A DNA stretch of 64,000 nucleotides, taken from Diabrotica undecimpunctata. Its lineage: Eukaryota; Arthropoda; Insecta; Coleoptera; Chrysomelidae. Positions 22,483 through 33,149 of the stretch are shown piece by piece. The stretch's first letter is position 1. Each line of letters begins with the position of its first letter. The position numbers and the translations under genes are program-made. Under the pieces are notes generated by a model, which saw only the letters and a list, made by a program, of their open reading frames with translations, ran no database searches and was not told the origin of the DNA. The stretch covers positions 80,264,889 to 80,328,888 of the forward strand of contig NC_092808.1 of assembly GCF_040954645.1 (NCBI RefSeq), given 5' to 3'.

Positions 22483-23768
22483 ATAACGGGTGTTTTTTTT
22501 AGAGGTATAGAAATAGAAGTTGACAACACGTTTTTAAGGGGCGGCCATTTTGACAGCTGTCAGGTGATTATTATTTACTTTAGTTTGACATTTCAATATG
22601 AATAGACTGACGCCTGAACAACGCTTTCAAATTGTGCAAATTTATTTTGAAAATCATAGTTCTGTTCGGAATACGTATCGCGCACTACGTCCATTTTATG
22701 GTATACATAATCGCCCATCAGAGCAATTAATTCGATCAACTGTGGAACGTTTTCGCACCACGTTCACTCTTAATGATAATACGCATCTACAGAGACGTCG
22801 TACAGTGCGTACAGAAGATGTTGTTGCTGCTGTTGAGCGTAGTATAGAGGAAGACCCGAATCAGTCTATACGCCATCGTGCACAGCAGTTGGATATGTGT
22901 CCATCCACTTTATGGAAGATTTTGCGAAAAGATCTTGGTTTGCGTGCTTACAAAATTCAACTCGTGCAGGAATTGAAGCCACACGATCACCTAGCAATGC
23001 GTAGATTCGGTGAATGGGCCCAAAACGAAATTGTCGTTGATCCCGACTTTCATAAGCGAATTTTGTTTAGCGACGAAGCTCACTTTTGGTTAAATGGCTA
23101 CGTCAACAAACAAAACTGCCGTATTTGGAGTGAAGATAATCCTCAAGTGTATGTTGAGAAACCACTATATCCAGAAAAATTGACTGTTTGGTGTGCTCTG
23201 TGGGCTGGTGGAATCATTGGTCCGTACTTCTTCAAAAACAATGCTGGCCAGAACGTTACAGTCAATGGTGACCGCTATAGAGCCATGATTACTGACTTTT
23301 TATTTCTGAATTGAACAACCATAATGTGCAGGAGCTGTGGTTTCAGCAAGACGTGCCACAATGGATTTATTGAGGGAAACGTTTAGTAACCGCATAATCT
23401 CGCGTTTAGGACCCGTGAATTGGCCTCCAAGGTCGTGCGATTTAACACCGTTAGACTATTTTCTGTGGGGTTATGTGAAGTCGCTAGTCTATGCCAATAA
23501 GCCTAAAACGATTGACGAACTGGAGGACAACATTCGCCGCGTTATTGCCGATATACAGCCACAAATAGTGGAAAAAGTCCTCAAAAATTGGACCTCCAGA
23601 TTAGACTACGTCAGAGCCAGCTTTGGTGGTCATATGCCAGAAATCATATTTAAAATATAATGTCAAAAAATTATCTTTCAAATAAAGTTAATTTCCTGTT
23701 CATATAAAAAATAATCTTTGTTTTATTCCACTTTAAAGTTCTATACCTCTAAAAAAAACACCCTTTAT
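22483..23768 (+). mobile_element. Mariner-type DNA transposon
   Basis: Bounded by TA dinucleotides at 22481-22482 and 23769-23770. The terminal inverted repeats match over 31 bases with one mismatch. The inner 25 bases, starting GGGTG followed by eight T and AGAGGTATAGAA, are perfect. Total 1,286 bp. Nearly perfect ends suggest a fairly young insertion despite the damaged transposase. Confidence 0.85.
22598..23660 (+). pseudogene. Mariner-type transposase, frameshifted
   Basis: The first frame (22598-23314, 238 residues) has an N-terminal helix-turn-helix region (LTPEQRFQIVQIYFENHSSV), a second DNA-binding helix group (SIRHRAQQLDMCPSTLWKIL) and the first catalytic Asp in LFSDEAHFWLNGYVNKQNCR. 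It then stops at TGA after FLFLN. The same coding sense continues in another frame (ELWFQQD near 23329-23350, the second catalytic Asp), then shifts again with apparent loss of a few residues. It goes on in the frame ending at 23660 with WPPRSCDLTPLDYFLWGYVK, where the third catalytic Asp lies. All three acidic residues can be seen but not in one frame. Non-functional as it stands. Confidence 0.82.
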
Positions 23769-23999
23769 TACACATGGAAAACAAAACATAAAACAAATAA
23801 CTCTGTAGCTACTTGTCCATATAAAAAAAAAAATAGATAGAAATAAATTGGTATGAGCTGTACTCGAAAACAAAACCACTAGTGGTTGAGGATTAGAAGC
23901 ACCCCACACATTTCAAAAATTTCATAAAATTGACAGATAACTTGTGATTGATATCGTAGGAAAGCAAGTAAAAAATATTTAAAAAAACAAAAAAATTTA

Positions 24000-24400
24000 T
24001 AGCCTTTATGGGATCACACAACCATAGAAATCCCCTAGTCTTTCTCTCTTCCTTTTACCTTGTGATCTCCAATGAAGTATCCTTTTTGGTAAATGATTTT
24101 TCGTCATTTTCTGTAAGTGAAAATGCCACATTAATTGGTTTATTCTAATATCGTCAGTTATTGTATTCTTGACATTCATAATTTCTTGAATTCTATTTTT
24201 TCTCAACCTATCTTACCTTCAATTACTAGCACACGTCTCCAAAATTTTATTTTGACTACTTCTAAAGTTTTAAAAGTTCTTTCTTTCAGCAGCCACACTT
24301 TATTGCTATAACTTATTATAGTCTTTATGATACTTTTATAAATATTCTGTTTTTGTTTGCGTTTGTTAAATTTCTATAGAGTATTAAACAGTCTTATTAT
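24000..24400 (-). pseudogene. LINE RT C-terminal relic
   Basis: A minus-strand frame gives NRIQEIMNVKNTITDDIRIN and then QLMWHFHLQKMTKNHLPKRI, LHWRSQGKRKRER. This is the segment found before the 3' end of RTE/Jockey-like LINE ORFs (I-x-N-E-x-I-R-x-x-M, W-x-G-H-V-x-R-M, LP-x-x-x-L-x-W-x-P-x-GxRxRGRP). RT core not attached. Upstream sequence on this strand to about 24650 may belong to it but is too decayed to claim. Confidence 0.55.
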
Positions 24401-24957
24401 TCGTGTTCCTTCGTTGTTTTTTTATTTAATAGATTTATCATTTTGTTCACCATTCGTAAGATATTTATGTGTGCCCAGTAATATGTATATCGTATATTAT
24501 TGTTTTTCTTGTTGATATATCTCCAGTAACATGCTTTGTTTTTTTACTCCCATACACATGTATTCCGTTTTGTCGATGTTTACCTCTAAGCCCACTTTTT
24601 GTATTTTTTTTATTAACTTTTGCATCAGATATTATCTTTCTACGCTCATGAGCTACATAATATTGGAAAGAAAATTATCCAAAAATTTAATCGGTAATTA
24701 AAAGCGGTAATTGATACTTTACCAAATGTGTCCCCATGTGATTAATAAGATAAAAAAAAAGAATCTGTCTATTGGGTCTTATTTTATTCATATAAAAACT
24801 AGAGATTTTGAGAAAAACCATTAAATTTATTAAGTATAACATATATGTATATATTACTATGATTTGCTTTCTCTTACTTTTATATTACCTTTGTATTTAT
24901 TTAACTACTTAAAATAATTATTTAATTAATTATCTAAGTGTCGCAAATCATACATAA

Positions 24958-26131
24958 GAAATATAATCTCAAGGTGCCATTTTATACAAAAAAAATTAAA
25001 TCAGCTTAGGTTATACTTATCTTTTCTCGTGGCTTCCAGTATCTCTTAGTTGTTCCTTATCGGGATAAAATAGGAAAAGGAAAAAATAGAAATAACATAA
25101 ATAAACAAATAGAACTATCTTTTATTATCAAAAGAAATAATATGAAAATTTATCAAATTAATTCCATGGGCCTAACTGTCCCAATGAAAATTTTACCACA
25201 TAAAATAATTTTAATTTACCATATATTTATCGGTTTGTTTTTTTTATAACATGGATAAAACAACATAAACAAGAAATTTGGATATTCGTAAAATAATTAC
25301 ACTTCCTATGTAAATTTTTAAATCTTTGTTCTTATGTTTTTGTATTCAAAAAAAAATAAATAAAATTCTGAATATTATAAAAAGAAACTTTTTAAATTTG
25401 TTAAGCAACGACGATGTCTCCTTTCGACCAAACCAGCTCCCCCTTGTTGATTATGTTAGGCTACCAATCAAAGCCTTCTCCGTTCTAAGTATCAACCTAT
25501 CAGCATACTAGCAACTCTTTCTCCAAAACACGAGCCGGCTTTTTTTTCCAGTACTCGTTTAACAAACTCCAAAATTCTCTCCTCTCTTTTATATACTAAC
25601 AATCTCCTGAGACCCAAGTATTTTTTTACTTGGCGTCGCAAATATTTTTAATAGTTACAGTTCTTGTGACTTACTCACTTGGACTTTATAGAATCAAGGA
25701 GGTATTCAACTTTGACCTATCTCTCGTTCCACCTTTCAGCCACCCACGTCTAACTATTAACACCACTGGCACTTGCTTCTTAACTGACTACGCAAAACTT
25801 CAACTGCTTCTCTCGGATGACCATCATATAATTTTTTTTTCTACTCCAAACTTTCAAAACATTCACTCTCTTTCATCCCCATTCAAACTCGCTAACCAAT
25901 TAGAAAATTCCAATATACCTCCTCTTATTTTACATCAGAAATTCCCCAAGCATTGCTTCTAAACAACTTCCTTTGAAAATGATAACGGTTTTATCTTATA
26001 CTTTCTAAATACAATAACTATCTGAAGGCTTTGGCCTTTCCAGCGAAACAAAACCAAAGGCTTTTAAAATAGAACATCTCTGCAAATACCGGGAAACAAT
26101 TGTCTATTCACATTTAAGTATTTACTAATGT
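24958..26131. repeat. Unclassified interspersed repeat, copy 1
   Basis: Shares patches with 58797-60080: CGTGGCTTC followed by TCT...TAGTTCC, then GGAAAA runs, and the same C/T-rich, G-poor middle section rich in CTCC and CAAAC words. Similarity is patchy by eye. An LTR or a long non-autonomous element is possible. The 110-codon frame at 25630-25962 follows the biased composition and has no motif. Confidence 0.3.
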
Positions 26132-26259
26132 TTTTCAGTCCTTGAGGGTAAAACTCTTTATGGATAAACCCACTGCTTAAAATTAACTTATAACAAATAT
26201 TTACAAATCGATGTACGGGGCGTTGCAAATTTATGTGCCCGCGTTCTATAACAAAATAA
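26132..26259 (+). repeat. 128-bp direct repeat, left copy
   Basis: From TTTTCAGTCCTTGAGGG to ATAACAAAATAA. Matches 26620-26747 without a difference that I can see. The two copies are 488 bases apart. Confidence 0.9.
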
Positions 26260-26290
26260 TATGATGATGAATATGATGAATAATATGATA

Positions 26291-26608
26291 TCTCCATGAT
26301 GAGGTATGGACCTTCCCAAAACTGCTGCAATTTGGGAGAACAACCTTTTCGCTTCTTGGGATTATACAGCCAGACTTTGTCGTTCTTCTTAAAGCAACCC
26401 TTTTCGGCTTGTGTATCGTACCGTTTCTTCATTCGGTCGCTAGCGATCTGAAGGTGGGAACGGACCAACTCATGTACATCGTCCATTCTTCTTCGTAATT
26501 CGATCACATAATCTTCACCTGCTACATCTTCTCCAGGTCGACACCCAAATTCTAGATCACAAGGTAGTCGCATTTCGCGTCCGAATAGGACTCTGGCTGG
26601 TGTCTGGC
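26291..26608 (-). pseudogene. 318-bp integrase fragment of minus-strand Gypsy family
   Basis: Identical by eye to 28477-28794 of the element 2 kb downstream. It codes for the integrase C-terminal region (MRLPCDLEFGCRPGEDVAGE to WEGPYLIM). It starts and ends abruptly inside the coding sequence, with ATGATGATG-type filler at one side and a doubled CTGGTGTCTGG at the other. The 128-bp direct repeats flank it. Likely a recent DNA or cDNA capture, not a separate element. Confidence 0.88.
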
Positions 26609-26619
26609 TGGTGTCTGAC

Positions 26620-26747
26620 TTTTCAGTCCTTGAGGGTAAAACTCTTTATGGATAAACCCACTGCTTAAAATTAACTTATAACAAATATTTACAAATCGAT
26701 GTACGGGGCGTTGCAAATTTATGTGCCCGCGTTCTATAACAAAATAA
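26620..26747 (+). repeat. 128-bp direct repeat, right copy
   Basis: Second copy of 26132-26259; the flanking sequences differ immediately outside. Confidence 0.9.
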
Positions 26748-27327
26748 AGTTTTTATTCTATCTTTAATTGATAAAATAAAACACAACAATATATAGTATA
26801 TCTTCTATTATGTGTAAGGAATATGCAAATCCAACGAAGAACAAATAAAAACATAATAAACAATATAATTTTGTTTTATTGCTGAAAGGTCTGGAAACAT
26901 GAGATGTTATATTTAATAAACAAAAGCAATTTGACTCACTATTAAAAGGTATTTTACAAAGCTATATCAAAATTAGTCAATTATTTTAAAACTCCATAGA
27001 ACAGTTTCCGATTCTCTGTACTGTTTGTTTCCATCTTTAAAAAAAATATTTTGCTTTCTTTTATTTTTCTTCTTACTTGTTCTACATACATCTATCGTTG
27101 TATTTATTCTAACCTCCTTTAAGTACTATTCTTGAAAATTGAGATATGAAATGTTAGCTAAAACTATATGCAAGGGACTACTGGTTTAAATTTGAACCCA
27201 TAGATGAAGTATCAAAATTCTTTTAAATGAAAATAAGAGAAAATTACAATACATCGACTATGAAAAAAGAAAAAATTATATTGTCAACATAATTAATAAC
27301 AATATGGCAAAAGAATTTTGTTCGAAA
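26748..27327. other. AT-rich stretch, no gene recognised
   Basis: Nothing supported between the 128-bp repeat and the next LTR. Confidence 0.4.
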
Positions 27328-27331
27328 GTAT

Positions 27332-27708
27332 TGTAAAGTCTTTTATTTATTTATAGTTATTTATATTTTGTTGTGAATTCTTTAATTTATAATGTCTTTT
27401 TCTTATCTTAATTCATTAAAAAGCACAATAATTTATATTAATTTATTTAACGAACTATACATAATTTATATAGGAGAGCGTGACATTTAATTCGCGGCCG
27501 CGGTCTTCAGATATTGACTGTCCTCTTCAATCAAAGTTCGGTTATTTTATATGAAATCCTGATATTCGAGAACAGCGTCGTCTCGCATCGAAAGATCGAG
27601 AAGCTCAGACCGACTCATTCACCATAATTTGATTCTATACCTCCTCCGAAATTTCTACAACAAAACAGAATTAGTCATAAAATTTAGGCCAGTATATTTA
27701 TCGTAACA
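27332..27708 (-). repeat. 3' LTR of minus-strand Gypsy
   Basis: In element orientation begins TGTTACGA and ends CTTTACA. It holds a GC-rich island (GCGGCCGC) in otherwise AT-rich sequence. Compared with the other LTR it has six substitutions. Confidence 0.93.
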
Positions 27709-27721
27709 TTGCCCCCCTCTT
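27709..27721 (-). promoter_or_regulatory. Polypurine tract
   Basis: AAGAGGGGGGCAA in element orientation, directly at the 3' LTR. It lies inside the open extension of the coding frame, so protein coding and priming sequence overlap. Confidence 0.8.
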
Positions 27722-27769
27722 AAAAGATGGTTCCTCCTGGAACCTTGTCGGGACTGGAACCGGAACTGT

Positions 27770-27826
27770 ATGCTGTTATCGGCAACTGGACCCTCTTTTA
27801 CAACTTCCAGTTGTATAAAAATGACA
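27770..27826 (-). other. CCCH zinc finger, interrupted by a stop
   Basis: Cys 566, Cys 574 and Cys 580 of the integrase-block frame, then a stop codon at 582 and His at 584. The spacing C-x7-C-x5-C-x3-H is that of CCCH fingers, which usually bind RNA. The stop falls between the third Cys and the His. The frame continues open for some 25 codons past it into the LTR, which suggests the stop is a later mutation. Confidence 0.7.
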
Positions 27827-29521
27827 AGGGACGGTTTTCTCTCCGCACCTGTAACTATGCGGATTGCAACAGACTAACACCTGGACTTCGGTGTCTTTGA
27901 AGATCTCCTCCACCATATTTCGGATAACCCTCCAATCTAATTGGCGGCACTCCAACTTTGGCATGGCTAACTTTTGCACGTCGGACTCTAGTACGTGCTC
28001 TCTCAATTGAAGTAAGGCTTCCCATACATCTCGGTAGGTAGGTTGGTCACGGGCAGTGTCTTTTGTTACCAGGTAGAAAAGGTAACGTGATGCATCTTGG
28101 AGTTTCAAGGTTTTACCGGGAGCTGGCACCTGGCATTGAAGTTCTGCAACTCGACCAAACTTCCTTCGAAAGACGGATGCCAACCCTGGTGCGTCTTTGA
28201 TACTGGCCGGGATGGTAAGGGCCAGCGAGTAGTCATCGGGGAGCGCGAGTAGATCTTGCTTTTCTTCAGTGGTAACACCATGTCTCGCTTTACCGGTACC
28301 TCCATAGGCACCCATGAATTCCTCAAACGTGAGGTCAGACACATCTTGGACTTGGTTTACTTCCACTTCTTCATCTACGTCGTGGTCACCTTCGAAAGAA
28401 GCCAGCCGGTTATGGTGTACTATCATCGGCTTTCCACTCGGAATCTTGCTTATTCGGTAGATGACATCGTTGACCTTCTCCATGATGAGGTATGGACCTT
28501 CCCAAAACTGCTGCAATTTGGGAGAACAACCTTTTCGCTTCTTGGGATTATACAGCCAGACTTTGTCGTTCTTCTTAAAGCAACCCTTTTCGGCTTGTGT
28601 ATCGTACCGTTTCTTCATTCGGTCGCTAGCGATCTGAAGGTGGGAACGGACCAACTCATGTACATCGTCCATTCTTCTTCGTAATTCGATCACATAATCT
28701 TCACCTGCTACATCTTCTCCAGGTCGACACCCAAATTCTAGATCACAAGGTAGTCGCATTTCGCGTCCGAATAGGACTCTGGCTGGTGTCTGGCCTGTTG
28801 ATTCGTTAACAGCGGATCTGTAGGCCATTGTGAAGAACGGAAGGTATTGGTCCCAGTCTCGCTGATGATCGGACACCATCTTTGTCAAATACTTGCCGAC
28901 TGTCCTATTCATCCGCTCTACCATATCATCAGATTGCGGATGATATGCTGTAGTTCTTGTTTTCTTCATGCCTAGTCTATCACATATTCCTTGGAATAGA
29001 TCGCTTTCGAAGTTCCTGCCTTGGTCACTATGTATCTCCAAAGGCACTCCAAATCGACTGATATATTCTTGTATCAACTTATCTGCAACGGTAGCGGCCT
29101 TCTGGTCTGGGAGTGCGTAAATCTCGACCCACTTAGTAAAGTAATCCATTACTACCAACATGTACTTGCCTCCATTTTCACTTTCTGGAAATGGCCCAGC
29201 GATATCCAAAGCTATTCTTTCAAACGGGCTTCCAACATTATATTGTCTCATAGGAGCTCTTCTTTTTCGGTAAGGCCCGTTACTCGTGGCACAAATAGTA
29301 CATTTCTTACACCAGTCTTTTAGGTCGTCGGAACTGTTCATCCAATAAAACCGTTCCCGAATTCGCTGAAGGGTTTTCTTTACACCAAAATGCCCTCCCG
29401 ATGGACTGTCGTGTAACTGACGAAGTACTTCGGCTATTCTGCTCTTTGGGATCACCAACTGTCTTCTCTTCTCCGAACCGTCATCATTTTCCACGACTCG
29501 TTTGAGCAAGCCATCTTCCAT
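27776..29521 (-). pseudogene. pol: Integrase-macrodomain block of Gypsy polyprotein
   Basis: 581 residues, same frame as the RT block from which it is parted by one TAG. Zinc-binding part: H37, H44, C74, C77. Catalytic core: Asp 106 (ALDIAGP), Asp 166 (HSDQGRNFE) and Glu 202 (MVERMNR), with 35 residues between the last two. C-terminal domain with FWEGPYLI at 339-346. Then an acidic linker (375-395), the macrodomain (417-551) and the CCCH finger (566-584). Integrase inserts the cDNA into nuclear DNA; the extra domains take the place where some elements have env. The frame is closed early by TAA at 27776-27778. Apart from the stops the domains look intact. Confidence 0.88.
27869..28273 (-). other. 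TARG1/OARD1-like macrodomain
   Basis: Residues about 417-551 of the integrase-block frame. Matching features, in order: GLASVFRRKFG (macrodomain G-[IL]-A-x-x-F-K-K-x-F-G helix), LQDASRYLFYLVTKDTA (strand and loop with Lys 487, placed like the catalytic lysine of TARG1), PTYRDVWEALLQLREHV (helix), KLAMPKLECRQLDW (strand with PxxxC) and IRNMVEEIFKDTEVQVLV (last helix and strand). TARG1 removes ADP-ribose from proteins. The loop after PKLEC is shorter than in TARG1 and no acidic residue aligns clearly with its catalytic Asp, so this could bind ADP-ribose without cleaving. Family call is by motif order; a structure prediction would settle it. Confidence 0.8.
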
Positions 29522-29533
29522 GATAAATGAGTC

Positions 29534-31642
29534 CTACTGGGCCCAATACTTCTTAACTACTGAGCATAGGTTTGATATTTCTTGCCAAGGTGGTCGACGG
29601 TTTTCCTCTTTCCATTTTCGGATTTTCTGTATAACTGGATCTCTCTCTTGTTCTTCCCTTATCTTAGTAGGCGTCCAGTCGTCGTTGACAATCATCGTTC
29701 TTAGCACTGCTGCTTCCTTGGATTCCGTTTTGTTGCAGTGGGAACACTCTGCTGGGCATGGCCTTCTGGAAAGAGAATCAGCGTTTCTATGGCTAACTCC
29801 GGCCCGGTGCTCAATCTTAAAATCGTATTCTTGGAGTCGTTCGATCCACCTGGCTATCTGACCCTCTGGATTCTTAAACTGCATCAACCACTTAAGGGCG
29901 GCATGGTCGGTTCGGATTAGAAACTTTCTGCCATAGAGGTATTGATAGAAGTGCTCTACTGATTTCACTACTGCCAGAAGTTCTCTTCTCGTGACGCAAT
30001 AATTCCGTTCAGGTTTTGAAAGAACTTTACTAAAATATCCGAGGACTCGTTCCTGTCCTCCTTGAATCTGAGACAGCACTCCTCCAATTCCCACATTACT
30101 TGCATCCGTATCTAAGATGAACTCTCCTTCTGGCAGTGGATACCCTAAAATTGGTGCTGTTATTAAATGCTTTTTCAACGTTTCAAAGGCATTTTGGCAG
30201 TCTATATCCCAGCGGTATTCTCTTGCTTCCTCTGTAAGTCGCGTTAATGGCTTAGCGATATCTGCAAACTTCTTAATAAACCTCCGGTAGTAAGTACATA
30301 GTTCAAGAAAACTTCTCACTTGATGTTTGTCAGTTGGTCTTGGCCATTCCTTAATGGAATCGATTTTTCCCTTATCCACGGCCACTCCTTCTTTACTGAC
30401 TATATGACCCAGATAATTGACTTTAACTTGAAATAGCTGGCACTTCTTGGGGTTTAGCATCAATTGGGCAGCTTTAAGTCGATTAAAAACGTTTTCTAAA
30501 TTCCTCAAATGATCTTCGAATGTCTCCCCCAAGACGATTATGTCATCTAAATAAACCAGGCATAACCCTCTCAACACATTTTCCATAAGCCTCTCAAATA
30601 TCGCAGGAGCATTACAGAGTCCAAATGGCATAATGTTGAATTGCCACAATCCAGATCCTGTGGTGAAGGCTGTCTTTTCTTTATCTACTGGGTCCATTTC
30701 TACCTGCCAGTATCCAGACTTCAAATCCAAAGTAGAAAATAATTTACTTCCAGCCAATGTGTCCAATGTATCATCGATCCGAGGCAGAGGATAACTATCT
30801 TTCTTGGTAACGTTGTTCAGCAAACGGTAATCCACACAGAACCTCGTCGTTCTGTCTTTCTTCTTAACCAGGATCACCGGAGAGACCCATGGGCTCGTAG
30901 AAGGTTCTATCACCCCGTCTTTCTTCATTTCCTGAACAATCGTTTCAGCTTCCTCTCTTTTCGCCTGTGGTAATCGTCGAGCTGTTTGACGAATTGGCTT
31001 AGCATTACCAGTATCAATTTTATGCTTAACAAAGGTAGTTCTTCCCGTCTTTCCTCCTTTCGGTACGAACATATCACGATACTGCCGAAGAAATTCCCTT
31101 AATTTTCTTTTCTCAATCTGATTTAGAGACTGTCCTGCAACTGCAACCATTTGGTCGAATTTGTCGTTGGAATTATCAGATGTTGTCGCCTGACGGATTA
31201 TGGATGTCACAGGTACACAAGTTCCTACTTTTGTCTCTTTCTTTATGGTCACTGGGTAGTCATTGACATTGATAAGTCTCACAGGAATTTCTTTAGCCGA
31301 AGTCACCAATTCCTTTCCAATTATGATTCCACGACCAACCTCATTGTCGTGGTTCCAAGGCTCCATCATAACAGGTCTCCCTTCGTCCACAATTCCCTGT
31401 AGCCGCGCTACTATGATCGTTTCGCTTCTCGCAGGCACGACTGTATCTTCTGTAATGGCTGCTTGCACAGTGTTGTCAATATGTGGATGGAGAAATACCT
31501 CCTCGTTGCCAACTTTGATTACCTTGTTCTTAAAATCCAATTGGAATCCATGCATATTTATTACGTCCATTCCTAATATAACATCCTCTTCGATGTCAGC
31601 AACTATAACAGTATGGACAAACTTTTCTGCTCCAATTCCCAA
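29534..31642 (-). pseudogene. pol: RT-RNase H block of Gypsy polyprotein
   Basis: 702 residues counted from the first Met after the Gag-PR stop. It begins with the second half of the retropepsin (DIEEDVILGMD). Reverse transcriptase: RFCVDYRLLN, Asp 306 in STLDLKSGYW, MPFGLCNAPAIFE and YLDD at 364-367. The spacing just before YLDD is a few residues shorter than I expect for this group, so a small in-frame deletion is possible. RNase H: Asp 513, Glu 554, Asp 579, Asp 622. It ends with TAG at 29534-29536 before the integrase block. Same frame on both sides, so a single nonsense codon splits the polyprotein. Confidence 0.88.
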
Positions 31643-31654
31643 TTGTACCTGGAT

Positions 31655-33136
31655 TTATCCATGAATGTTGGCGTTTTCACCTGTAGCGGTCCGAAATCGC
31701 AACCTCGTTGGTAACAGTTTCTTACGGCTGTTTATAACTGTTGGGCGTATAATGGTTCTGGTCGCTCCGGTATCCACCAACAACGTATGCTTTTTACCAT
31801 TTATTTCTCCATCTACATATACACTATCTTCACGACATTTCAAAGAGGCTATTAGTATAAGAGGGTCTTTGGAAAAGTTCCGGGTCGAAGCTGCTTCCCT
31901 AAAGCCGACTCGTTCTGGTTTTCCTGATGGCGAGTTTCTTGATTTTATGGTCTTCGTTTTCTTGCATGTAATAATTTTCATCATATTAACGAGCTGGTCA
32001 AGTTTATCTTCATCTCCTTCCTCTTTTACAGTCCTAACTTTACTGTATCCGCCAGAGGCCTGTGTAGCTGACTCGTATTCGAGGGCGGCGGATAGGACAT
32101 CAACCAGCGTCTTGTGACGAGCTAATCGCAGTGTTCTCTGCATTTCATGATCACGAAGACCATCAATAAACGTTTGAACGGCCAATTTTTCCATCATGTC
32201 TTCGGGAGCTGTTGGATAAGCATATCGTACTAATCTGGCAATATCTACCTCATATTCTTGAAGAGCCTCATCTTTCTTCTGTCTACGATTCTTAAGCTGC
32301 GACTGATATACATGCTCCAAATGTTCGTGGCCATATCGCATATTTAACCTCTTCTTCAGTTGTTCGAAATCATCGGTCTCCTCTACGGCTATGGTCTGAA
32401 GCACATCTAAGGCATCTCCTCGAAGAGCGATAGTCAGGTTTACAGCCTTTTCGTTTTCAGACCATCCATTCGCTCTTGCGGCTGATTCGAACTGTTTCAT
32501 GTAGTTGTTCCATGATGATTTTCCGTCGAAAGTTGGGACTTTAACATGAATAGAACCTCCACTTCCTTCAAATTTCGGCCGTGTCTCCAACTTACATTTC
32601 GTCTCGTCTTCTTTTATCTCCACTGTAATCGGATTGTTACCTCTCTCTGCTGTCCCTGTTTCCTCCATCTTCCTTTCCATCTCTTTCATCTTTTCTTCGA
32701 AGGCAAACATATCGGCAGCAACTTGGTTTTTTAACGAAGATATTCTATCGTCGAGGGCAGACATCTCAGAAGTTACTTTAGAGATTTCCGAAGAGATGTT
32801 AGCCGAAACTTTGCTTTCCAGGGACGAAATCTCGTTAGAAACTTTGTTCTCTAATGATGCGATGTCACCGGAAACTTTGTTCTCTAATGATGCGATGTCA
32901 CCAGAAACTTTCAAAATATCGTCAGAAACTTTGTTCTCTAATTTCGAAATCGACGAGATGACAGCATCTTCAAATATATAAGTCTCTGGATCTAGTCCTT
33001 CTTCTAGCAAAGCGTTCTTTAGTCGTTGGACTAACTCAGCCTTTTTTCCGTTAGAAGCTAATTCTCTGTCTTCGAGATGTCTTCTTAAATTAGTCACTGT
33101 CAGCTCATAAATCGTAGCCATTTCCACAATTTTCAC
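31655..33136 (-). pseudogene. gag: Gag and first half of protease, SAP domain at N-terminus
   Basis: 493 residues; M6 (MATIYEL) could be the start just as well as M1. Residues 8-42 fit a SAP motif (LTVTNLRRHLEDRELASNGK, then KAELVQRL), a helix-turn-helix that binds AT-rich DNA in host proteins. Residues 60-150 are a coiled coil with near-exact 11-residue repeats of the type SGDIASLENKV. Residues 200-360 are the capsid-like region (FDGKSSWNNYMKQFE, YQSQLKNRRQKKDEALQEYE). No CCHC knuckle is found where one is usual; only a lone CKKTK remains. Retropepsin DTGA lies at 455-458. The frame closes with TAA at 31655-31657, within the protease. Confidence 0.85.
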
Positions 33137-33149
33137 TTATTCCACTTTT

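Noticed and set aside
25630..25962. 110-codon frame with hydrophobic start
   Set aside because: Composition follows the C/T-rich repeat; no motif and no partner in the second copy.
28256..28684. 142-codon plus-strand frame over the integrase/macrodomain region
   Set aside because: Antisense shadow of a clearly coding minus strand.
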